A stretch of 64,000 bases of DNA, from positions 18,644,039 to 18,708,038 of the forward strand of contig NC_088317.1 of NCBI RefSeq assembly GCF_910592395.1. Reading direction: 5' to 3'. Source of the stretch: Lineus longissimus (lineage: Eukaryota; Nemertea; Pilidiophora; Heteronemertea; Lineidae). Each line of letters opens with the position of its first letter. The stretch's first letter is position 1. A model generated the notes under the pieces. That model did no database searches, had not been told where the DNA came from, and worked only from the letters and a program-made list of their open reading frames with translations. Positions 38,628-47,826 of this stretch are shown piece after piece. The position numbers and the translations under genes are program-made.

Positions 38628-38865
38628 CTACAGTGGAACCCGGGTAACACAACCACTCAGGGGACCGAGGTTGAATGGTCACGTTACTGGGGAGGTCGCG
38701 TTAGTGAAGTTGAAAATCCGGGGACAAAATGCATGATTAAGTTTTCCCGGCAAAATTTTGAAAAATTTTCAAATTCAAAAAGTTTTGGGACTGATGATGT
38801 TGGTTCATTTTGAGCAGGAAAAAACGAGTGAAAAAAATATTTGGACTTAGAAAATTTTTCTTATT
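38628..38865 (+). mobile_element. CAGTGGAACCC-ended repeat, copy 3 (3' truncated)
   Basis: It begins CTACAGTGGAACCCGGGTAA and matches the first two thirds of copy 2, including GGGACCGAGGTTGAATGG, TCCGGGGACAAAATGCATGA and the block TTTTGGGACTGATGATGTTG. The inverted right terminus is missing. Confidence 0.8.
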
Positions 38866-39624
38866 TGATAAGACTGCCCTTTAAAATCAACACACTTACT
38901 TCGATAGATCTCTGGAGCATCATGACTTTCATATAATTTTTGCACAGAACGAAAAATGGTATTGCTGTCTTCATTTTCCAGTCATTAGCCCACAAAGGGC
39001 AAGCTTGCCATCGGCATGATCGGACAAAGCTAAATTGCAATTTCTTCTGAACCTCACATGCATATAAATGACACATTTCCCTAATGAAAATGTCCCTTTT
39101 TCATTTCTGAGCACGCATATCACTGTCCACATGCGTAAGTATGCTCGTTTGAAAGATTTACATGTTCATCAAGGGCCAAATCAGTATTTGTAAAAGTACG
39201 TAAGAATTAACGATGACCATTTCGCCTCGCATGTCATAAAATGCATTAGACTTCCCTCTTTTGTCATTGATTCTTATCGCAGTATGAGTGTATCATTGGT
39301 AACAGTAGATTGAAGAAAGAGAGAGGACGGCATGAAGAAATTACTAGCTTTACACTAGAGCAAGTTACAATGTTACAACATTCAGCAAGTAGATACTGTA
39401 CTAAGCTAGCCTAAAATTTACAACTGGAGTGGAACCAGAGTAACAGAATCTGAAACTCCTTCCCCTTGACTGCAACAGGATTTTCCCATTTTCTTTTGGT
39501 TGTGATTTAAGCTTCCCTTCAATTTCAAGACCATGGGTTAATAAGCTTAGGTAATCTCCACGAAACAAATATTTATTCCTATTTGAGCATGAGGAAAGGC
39601 TGCAATATCCTCCTTGGCTTGGAA
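38866..39624. other. Noncoding stretch without recognised features
   Basis: Nothing recognised. Confidence 0.5.
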
Positions 39625-40020
39625 GACTGCCATATGACTTTCAATCTCAGCCGGATTATGGCCACAAGTCAACTGCAAACAGCCTAATATCACCTCCCTC
39701 CAAAACTAATGACGGCAGTGTCTCAGGCCATCATCGAAGAACTTATGATAGCCTGCCCAATCTTAACCAGGGTTTGGTGGTTTGGACAACTGCCATATGG
39801 GCTTTATCTCAGCTTGATTGTAAGCTACAAGTTAACTGTGAACAGTCCAATATTACCCCCTCCAAAAGTAATGATGGCAGTGTCTGAAGCCATCATCAAG
39901 GAGCTATTAAATGGCGACCCGGTAAGAATATAGATAGCCTTTAAGATGGAAATGAATAGTCTAGTTAAGGCTAAACAAGGGCGATGAAGTCCCAAGGGTC
40001 TTTGTTCACCTGGCAAGTAT
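39625..40020 (+). repeat. Two-copy repeat, period about 164 bp, flank of a composite element
   Basis: The block starting ACTGCCATATG occurs at 39625 and 39789. Both copies carry CTAATGACGGCAGTGTCT/GTAATGATGGCAGTGTCT and GCCATCATC. The end of the second copy and the following 100 bases (AAGAATATAGATAGCC, GAAGTCCCA, TGTTCACCTG) recur in diverged form at 41690-41835, on the other side of the 128-bp array. The repeats therefore bracket that array. Confidence 0.75.
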
Positions 40021-40238
40021 TTGGCCTGGGTCTGTTTGCAAATCGTTCTGCAGTTTGTTAGATAGATGTACCAATGTCTGAATTTTGAATGCTGCTTCTC
40101 TATGAGAAGAAAAGAGAACTGGTCTACTGGTATGGCTGATTTAGGTTCATGTCAGGTAAACAAGTTTTTCAAAAGTCAGTTAGAAAGAAGAATTCTGTCG
40201 GATAAACTGGAGGTCATATTCGAAAGCTGACATGAAAT

Positions 40239-41045
40239 GAAACAGCCAGGGGCCATTGTGCTCACCGTCTAGATATTTGGTGGTTAGTAATTCATCCTGG
40301 TTAAGAAACATTCTAGAAGGTCTTGCCTGACGAGCAATGTGCATGCATCTATAGCTAACATATAATGAAACGGCCAGGGGTCATTGTGCTCACCGTCTAG
40401 ATATTTGGTGGTAAGGAATTCATCCTGGTTAAGAAACATTCTAGAAGGTCTTGCCTAACGAGCAATGTGCATGCATCTATAGCTAACATATAATGAAATG
40501 GCCAGGGGCCATTGTGCTCACCGTCTAGATATTTGGTGGTTAGGAATTCATCCTGGTTAAGAAACATTCCAGAAGGTCTTGCCTAACGAGCAATGTGCAT
40601 GAATCTATAGCTAACATATAATGAAACAGCCAGGTGCCATTGTGCTCACCGTCTAGATATTTGGTGGTTAGGAATTCATCCTGGTTAAGAAACATTCTAG
40701 AAGGTCTTGCCTAACGAGCAACGTGCATGCATCTATAGCTAACATATAATGAAACGGCCAGGGGCCATTGTGCTCACCGTCTAGATATTTGGTGGTAAGG
40801 AATTCATCCTGGTTAAGAAACATTCTAGAAGGTCTTGCCTAACGAGCAACGTGCATGCATCTATAGCTAACATATAATGAAACGGCCAGGGGCCATTGTG
40901 CTCACCGTCTAGATATTTGGTGGTAAGGAATTCATCCTGGTTAAGAAACATTCTAGAAGGTCTTGCCTAACGAGCAATGTTCATGCATCTATAGCTAACA
41001 TATAATGAAACGGCCACGGGCCATTGTGCTCACCGTCTAGATATC
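40239..41045 (+). repeat. 128-bp tandem array, six copies plus a partial
   Basis: Units begin at the GAAACxGCC motif at 40239, 40367, 40495, 40623, 40751, 40879 and 41007, an exact 128-base spacing. The last is cut after CACCGTCTAGATAT. Each unit contains the imperfect inverted GGCCAGGGGCC, TGTGCTCACCGTCTAGATAT, a GGTTAAGAAACATTCTAGAA stretch and GCATGCATCTATAG. Units differ at only a few positions, so homogenisation is recent. No open frame spans the array. Confidence 0.97.
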
Positions 41046-41850
41046 TGCTAGGAGAACCCAACATAAACTTTTTATTGAAAACGAGTCACTCATGAGAGAG
41101 ATATTACACTTTTTATGTTTCCCCTGATGGCCAAGTCAAGTATAAGATCGGACCCAAATTCATTGTCTGATGTCACCTGACCCGGGGGGGGGGGGGGGGG
41201 GGGGGATCCTGTGTATAAAGTTTCAAGTTCATAGCCCTAGCGGTTAAGAAATGTGCCACTGTTTTTGAAACAGGATACAGACAATGACGACGGCAGACGG
41301 AAGACACTGCATTGAGTGAAAAGTTATCAAGGACAAGTTCTTTGTAAGTATCAGCAGTTAATTCGAGGCAGTATAGGCCCTTTGCCAGATACACAGGTAC
41401 CTCCAAGGGTCGGGGGCAAACAAACCATCTTTACAATAGATCCTCACAGTAAAAGACGCCAGACAATGGCTCGAGAGACGTAGGGCCTATTATCTACAAA
41501 TTGCAGATCTATTCTAAGGGTTGAGTGGTTAAGAAAGGTGCCACTCTTATGTCAAAAGTTAACGACGGATGACGATGACGATAAAACGACAGACACCAAA
41601 GTATCGTAGAAGCTAGATTTTTGGACGTTTGCCGTTAAGTTTTTGATGTACATACCCTAGCCTGCCTCAACAGCCATCGATGTCTGCATACCTAATGACG
41701 GCCATGTCTGGAACCATCATCAAGCAACTCGTGGTAGCCCCATAAGAATACTGATAGCCTTAAAGATGGGAATAAACAGCGTGTTATGGTAAAACATGTG
41801 ACGGGAAGTCCCAGCAGACCTGTTCACCTGATATGACTTATAAGAGGCAG
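41046..41850 (+). mobile_element. 3' part of the element carrying the 128-bp array
   Basis: It contains a 22-G run at 41184-41205, then the sequence AGCCCTAGCGGTTAAGAAA followed by clustered GACGACGG units. A second diverged version lies at about 41515-41600 (GAGTGGTTAAGAAAGGTGCC, then GACGATGACGATAA). The same CCCTAGCGGT plus GACGACGACGAC ending closes the element at 46.8-47.8 kb. No coding capacity. Confidence 0.6.
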
Positions 41851-44014
41851 CAGCTTAGGAGCGAGAGCTACTATTGAATATCTATCCTTTGTATACCGGA
41901 GTTGGGGTGAAACTTGGTATGCAATTTCTGTGGCATGTACTGAAAGGTGCACGGTCTGAAAAAAGCATGGCACAATGGCCTGCCAGATAGAAATGCTTTG
42001 GCCACAACTGAAAAAAGGCAGGGCAATGAGAGAACATCAAGAACAGGTCAGAGTGATGTGTCCCGTCATCACTCTTTAGCAGAAACACAAATGCCACAAT
42101 CAATTTTGTTGCACATTGCTGAGAGACCCATCACAATCAGAGCTAACCCAATTTATTTCTGCTGGTTTTTGCGTCTCGCAGCAACCTAACTGGCCGGAAG
42201 AAAAAGACAATTGTAACTAAGGAAACCACTGTAAGCTTAAATGAGCAAGGGGGCAAGGAAGAGAAGGCTTCCACCATATGGCTAGTAAAAATGCAAGAGT
42301 CAAAAGCACAAGACCGAATCTAAACTCCCTGAAGTGTTTCTGGCGACTACTCCTTTGTATGACTGGTATGGAAGCAACTCCATCTGCCCATCAACATCCC
42401 TTGTTCCCCGAATCCAAACTACAAGATAGGACCTCAACTGCAAGACATGAATCTTGAGGTTCCTTGTATCTGGCTTCTACACCAGTGCAAGCAAAAGACC
42501 CCACCCAGTAAGAAACATGAGTAGCTTGCATAGACTCTATCTCAGGCCTAAGACAGTGTGACCAGCCCAATAAACCCAACTGGTGCCGAACGGTACTGGT
42601 AAGTAAAAACTTTCGAACATCCCACCTTGCTGGAGGAATACCATTGCTTTGGTGGCCATCCAAGGTCAAACACCTGGTAAGGAAAGCATGTTTCTATAAA
42701 GACTGATTTCCTCCTGTCTGGCTTCTAGTCATGAATACTGATACCAATAAGCAGCCTGAGGAAATCGAAAGGGTAGTCCCCTGGGTCTCAACTGACTCTC
42801 ATCTTTGCGAAAAAGTAGAATTTGCTATACATTTTCAATTTGCCCAGCCCAGGCAAAATTATAACTGCATTTTTCTAGGCTAAGTTAGGTAAAACTTGAC
42901 AATTTCCTTACAAAGGGAATGGGAGCTGGAATAACTGCATAATTTAAGAATGTGGGGATTGGGAGACAACGTTTCTACATCAATCTGATTTGAATCATAA
43001 TTTATGCTGGTTGAAAGAAACTTCAGCATCAGGTTTTCAGAGGATGGGGCTATCAGTCTATCTGAAGGGTTTAATTCTTAAGTTAAAGCCTCAACAACAC
43101 CAACAAACAAAAGGCTTTGAAATCTTACCTATCAGGCAATACTTGCAATGCAATGCATCAAATCCTTTGTTCAGAGAGCCACGAAACGAAAATAGATTTG
43201 TCGCTTTTTCTTGCGCTGACCTCATTCCTACAGCTTGAGAACACGAACGTGATATTTACCAATCTCGTCGACAATCAAACAATCCTACATTGACATTATT
43301 ATCATAAATGCAATGTTATTAAAAATTAAAAAACATTTACACTGAGAAGAGTATGGTACTTATTCATTCGAATGATTTGATGTAAGTAACACAGTCTGTA
43401 GATGAATGTGATATCTGGACAGATATTGTCAACTGTATCTGGATATCAAAATCGGTTGAAAATAAAAGAAGAAGTAAACTGTTCTTACCAAAACTTTAAT
43501 ATGATTCAATTCCAAAATGAGGTCTCAATCATAAAAAGAGGTACAAACACAAAATGCCGCTTCGTTTTCCTAGGTTGCAATGATGAGACGATGAGTGCAA
43601 CTTGTGGTGCATTGTGGGAAGTCCGAGACAAAGAACGATCTCCTTTACTTCAATCAAAGTAGGTGTGGTATTTCATCAAATCAAAATACTCAAGACATGC
43701 AAGAATTGGAAAAGTTTTCAACAAAGCTTTTGAAAACTGGGGAGACATCAATATCGTATGATTTCTTCATACAAAAACGTTTTTCAACATCAAGTTATGT
43801 TGATTTATGACAGATGTTTGAAGTTTTTTTCATTAGGTCACGTGATGACGTGACCGAAGGATTCTCGAGTCCAGTCAACATGTACCAAATAACATTACTG
43901 ATAGAATAACAGAAAGATTTGAAAAAGCCAACATCCAGCCTTTTTTTCTGAAACATGCCAACAAGCCACACCCATCCTTGCATCAGATGCAATGTGGAAA
44001 CCATAGTGGCAAAG
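41851..44014. other. Noncoding stretch without recognised features
   Basis: Open frames of up to about 92 codons on both strands show no recognisable motif. No tandem array or RNA gene seen. Confidence 0.5.
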
Positions 44015-44315
44015 CCGGTGTAAGGCTTTTGACGGTTTCCGTTTCTGAGTGTTTCCCCCAATTGTTTCGGAATGCTGAACGCTGACACATTGACATGTTT
44101 TTGGTGTTCCTTTATGTTGAAGTCATGGGCTGATATTTATAAAAGACTAGTAAATGATTTTACTTTAAACTTCATGTACATTTACACTTATAGCCATCTC
44201 TGTAGAAAACTGTAGTAAAAGCATTTATTAGTCTTTATAAATATTAGCCCATCTCTAGCTGACGAGTGTAAAGGAATCACTGAAATACGGGGAGAAACCA
44301 CAGATGTCACACTGG
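44015..44315. mobile_element. Foldback MITE, copy 1 of the CCGGTGTAA family
   Basis: The left end CCGGTGTAAG and right end GTCACACTGG are inverted relatives. An inner hairpin pairs GGGCTGATATTTATAAAAGA (44128 on) with TCTTTATAAATATTAGCCC (ending about 44251). The family signatures TTCTGAGTGTTTCCCC and GGGAGAAACCACAGATGT are shared with the copy at 59.53 kb. The centre differs between copies. Noncoding. Confidence 0.75.
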
Positions 44316-44489
44316 GTAAGATTCCAATCACATACTAACCTTGACATGTTCACGAATCTAAAAGTTAGTAAAATTGCCCATTTTCAAGTGGTGCTAGCCC
44401 AAATATTGTGTTTGCTACTGAAATGTGAACTTTGATGAGGAAATCAGTGTTGTTTGGCCTACTACAAGTGATGTTTTAGGCTTGATAAT

Positions 44490-44960
44490 GAGAGTTAGTG
44501 GTGAATGACGCAGGAGAGAGGAAGCAAGGAAGAACAAGGAAAAGGTGGATGGTCAACAGCAAAGAACAACTTGGCATCTCCTATCTACAACAAAGAACCA
44601 ATGTGTCAGTCCGATAAGAGGTAGAGACAGCTTGTGGAATCATGAGACACTCCTTTCCATTGTGAACAGACAGAAGCTCAACTAGTTTGGGTACGTATGC
44701 CGACACAACTCACTTGCAAAGCCCATCTTTCAAGGCATGGACAGCATCAAAGAATGGACCGGCCCACACTAGCAGTGCCACAACTTATCCAGAAGGCTGA
44801 AAACTGATCTTCTAGACACCCATCACTGCCAACAGCTGGCATGGCGCCCCTATGACCTCAGGGCCTGGATCTAGGACTCCCTTAGTAGTAGTAGCCACAC
44901 CCATGCCTTCGTCAGATCCTGTGCACACAGAGACAACATTCTTTGGCTACAGAAAGCAGG
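44490..44960 (+). pseudogene. Non-LTR retrotransposon polyprotein C-terminal fragment, decayed
   Basis: Three frame-shifted pieces follow the order of a LINE polyprotein tail: GISYLQQRTNVSVR (intact elements have GISYxDRVTNxEVR), then IVNRQKLN-stop-FGYVCRHNSLAKPIFQG (normally RRKLxWFGHVxR...LAKTILQG), then DSIKEWTG. The basic GKRRRGRQRKRW segment that normally separates the last two is deleted. At least one stop and one frameshift are present. It is an endonuclease/reverse transcriptase type LINE of the widespread invertebrate kind; the clade cannot be fixed from this tail. Confidence 0.85.
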
Positions 44961-45499
44961 CGAGTCATTTGCATTGTTTTTTGGCAATTGAAAGATGACA
45001 AATGTCTACAGGACCAACATGTAATGCGGTCAAGATTCAGAGGCAGACAGACTCAGTTTTAACCACCCATCTTTCAGCCTATCATTGAGTTTTTTTTCAT
45101 TTTGGCACCACATGAGTCAGTATTTTAAGATAAAACCTTTAAAAATCAACCATAAAACATAGGTTTTATGGAAAATCTTTTAATTTCAGTTTAATTTTTT
45201 GTAGGATTGGTAAATAATATCTACGCAGAAATTGAAACTTACTGATAGAAATGTGTGGTTCTTGATTACTTTTTCGCTGAGGAATTTAAATAACATTTTG
45301 TTTAAAAGACATGTTCAGATAAGAACAAAGCCAATGGAGAAAGAAATTGTGAACTTTCAAGGAGCATAATAATTTCACAATCTCAGGCAAACCATTTTCA
45401 CTTTTTGCCAAAATGAGCAAATTTCATTTATTGATATTTTGCAAAAGGTAAGACCAAACAGATTTCTTCAAACTTTGCAATAATGGGCAAATCGACCAT

Positions 45500-46112
45500 A
45501 TATTGAAATTTACTTACCTTATTAGACTTACCTTATTTCTGCATAAAACAGAAATCTTTGCAATCGAAATATCCAAAAAACCTGATGCATTAGATTCTAG
45601 CGCTGATATTCGGCACCGAAATTTATATCGTAAAGGGCACAAAATTTTGCTGAAAAAAGACACTTTTGCTTGTTTGCCCGAAAGTTTACCTTGATGATAA
45701 GATGCCAGGACAATTTGGCGGTTCATAGTGTAAGTTGACAAGTGGAGAAAAACGACACCAGTCATGATAGCATAATTAGGAAAACATGAAGTTTCCTTAA
45801 ATGGTACAAGTACAACAACTAACAACAATCTAACTTACCAATGGCAATACATTCAAATCTTCATAACAATCAGAAGCAAGAGTAATTTGGTGAAGAAATT
45901 GAACTCTACCAAAACGTAAAAAGTGGAAATTTCGAATCTCTGACACTTCCACCTTGGCCCAGACAGTTTGGCGGGAAGCCAGATTATGACTATGAGTGGA
46001 CAATTTACCGTCTGATTCAGTTCTCAGCCAATGAGATTCGTCAGGTCTGCGATGACAAGCAAACCATACCTGAATCACCGAGCATTGCTTTTTAAAGTTT
46101 TCTTTACACACT
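45500..46112 (-). promoter_or_regulatory. Cluster of promoter motifs and splice donors on the minus strand
   Basis: A perfect E2F-type site TTTGGCGGGAA lies at 45967-45977 and a CCAAT box at 46028-46032. Downstream on the minus strand are donor-like sites TTG|GTAAGT (exon end 45839), CAAG|GTAAAC (45690) and two TAAG|GTAAGT sites (45532, 45518), plus a strong acceptor TCTTTTTTCAG ending at 45650. Frames between them give no recognisable protein and would need an intron of only about 39 bases. It could mark alternative 5' exons of a minus-strand gene, or be coincidence in AT-rich DNA. Confidence 0.3.
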
Positions 46113-46618
46113 AAAATTTTTTTCCAAATGTGGATTCTTTATTCTTTTAGATATGTACAAACCCACATATTGATAAGAGTAAAAGACAACACAAAACAAT
46201 GATTTTTCCAAATAAGAACTGAGACAGCAATATGTGATAGGCAAAGATGATAAAGATTATATTTCAAAGAACAATAAATAGATAACGTAGTGAACGTTTT
46301 CTGTTCAAACAATTTTTTGAAATGATTTGCTGAAAAGAACATAACACGATTGAGAGTATGCACAGCAGTGCCAAATTTGGAAAGCAGTCACAAATTCAGC
46401 CATAAACTTTGCAAATATCAAATGAGTTGTTAACCTATTTTATAATCATCATCACCATCATCATCAGGAGCATTCGCCATGGCCTAAGTTGCCCTTCCAG
46501 CAATCGCTGTTCACCCAACACATGACATAATGAGATAAATTGCATCTCATAGCAAACAATTTTTCAAAGAATTATTTCAAATCCTAATTTGGCAATAAAA
46601 TATAAAACTCGTACTCAC

Positions 46619-46740
46619 CCTGAGTCACAGGCGCTGCTGTACAAAGAAACAATCAGACAGATGGCGGCGTCGATCATGCGTGTCCCGACGGTTCATGACA
46701 CAAGCCAACTCAGAGACACGTACTAAAACCTAGTAATTGT
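46619..46740 (-). other. Candidate noncoding first exon (minus strand)
   Basis: On the minus strand GCCGCCATCT (YY1-type element, 46659-46668) is followed after 40 bases by the strong donor CAGG|GTGAGT, with the intron G at 46618. The segment is locally richer in CpG than its surroundings. This is the classic look of a TATA-less promoter with a short untranslated first exon. It lies about 42.7 kb upstream of the muscleblind coding exon in the same orientation, with no recognised coding exon between. The transcription start is not defined. Confidence 0.4.
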
Positions 46741-46818
46741 CCTAAATGGTTCTCATTTACAACAGAATATTGAATAAACAAAAACGCAATGAAAATGAGA
46801 GCTTTTTTATAAATGAAA

Positions 46819-47826
46819 TGGTCCATGGACCATGTGCTCACCTCGGGTAATGTAATGCATGCCATTTGCAGTGGATATAGTATGGGGAGAACAGTTTCTG
46901 GATAGTCTCACCAGTTTTGATTCCATTGAATAATATTATTCTTCTTGGCTCAATGGCACCAAAGAAAATTACTGGTACCATCTAAGAATAGCATTTTGGT
47001 TATAAAGTTGACTGAATTTCAGGGTTATTGAAGAGTGTACATGTCACATGGAAATTGGTTGACATCTGTTCAACAGTTCAGGAGCACTAGGACTTTGTTG
47101 GATTTTCAAGATGGCAGCCTGGTGGTCAAATCTGTCATGGGATTTGACTGAAAATTAGGGATTATGATAAGAGTACATAGATACATAATCACATGAAGTT
47201 TGGTTGCAATCCGATCATTCGTTTCAGGGTAATAGGACTTTGTTTAATTTTCAAGATGGCCACCTGGCGGCCATATTGGTAGATGGATTTGACTGAAAAT
47301 CAGCGATGTTGTAGAGAATACATAGATATACAATCACATGAAATTTGGTTGCAATCAGACCTTGTTTAATTTTCAAGATGGCCGCCTGGCGGCCATATTT
47401 GAAGACTGAGCGGGACAAATATTTGGGGTAGGATAGAGGGTTCCTAGATACATGTCCTCACAAGTTTAGAACCTTCTAGCGCAAATAGAAATGAAATGTG
47501 CCACCTATCGTTGATCTAGTGAACTTTGACCTCTGTGACCTTGAAAAGTAGGTCAAATCACAAACCCGGGTGACATGTCATTTAATCTTATAAGATACAC
47601 CCACCATAAATATTTCGTCACTCTACGTACAACCATTAGTTTCAAAAAGGAAAAAAAACTACTTCCACGATGGCCGCCTGGAGGCCAGAAAGTAGGTCAT
47701 ATCACGAAAAAGAAACATACGTCTGGGCATATTGCCCAAAGCTACCATCACACCAAGTTTTAGCCATCTAGCCCTAGCGGTGACCAAACATGCTCCGCTA
47801 ATGGACGACGACGACCAGGTGAGCTC
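46819..47826 (+). mobile_element. Noncoding dispersed element with inverted ends and internal palindromes
   Basis: It begins with the 14-base palindrome TGGTCCATGGACCA and GTGCTCACC. It ends with CCCTAGCGGT, a run of GACGACGACGAC and GGTGAGCTC (47818-47826), the inverse of the start. Within it AAGATGGCCGCCTGGCGGCC-type palindromes recur four times, embedded in about 120-145-base related segments (TTTGACTGAAAATxAGxGAT, ACATGAA(G/A)TTTGGTTGCAATC). The start and end are shared with the element at 40.2-41.6 kb. No coding capacity. Confidence 0.7.

Noticed and set aside
40239-41045. Heat-shock-element-like AGAAACATTCTAGAAG in each 128-bp unit
   Set aside because: The spacing of the GAA/TTC/GAA blocks is off by one base from the consensus, and the motif is simply carried by the tandem repeat.
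45690-45780. Minus-strand peptide MNRQIVLASYHQ resembling the start of zinc-type alcohol dehydrogenase/prostaglandin reductase proteins
   Set aside because: Only about a dozen residues match, no upstream acceptor is clear, and continuing over the 39-base intron gives a stop without further family motifs.
46661-46723. Small forward ORF beginning MAASIMRV at the ATGGCGGCG site
   Set aside because: Only 20 codons; the ATG belongs to a YY1-type motif and the strong splice donor nearby is on the other strand.
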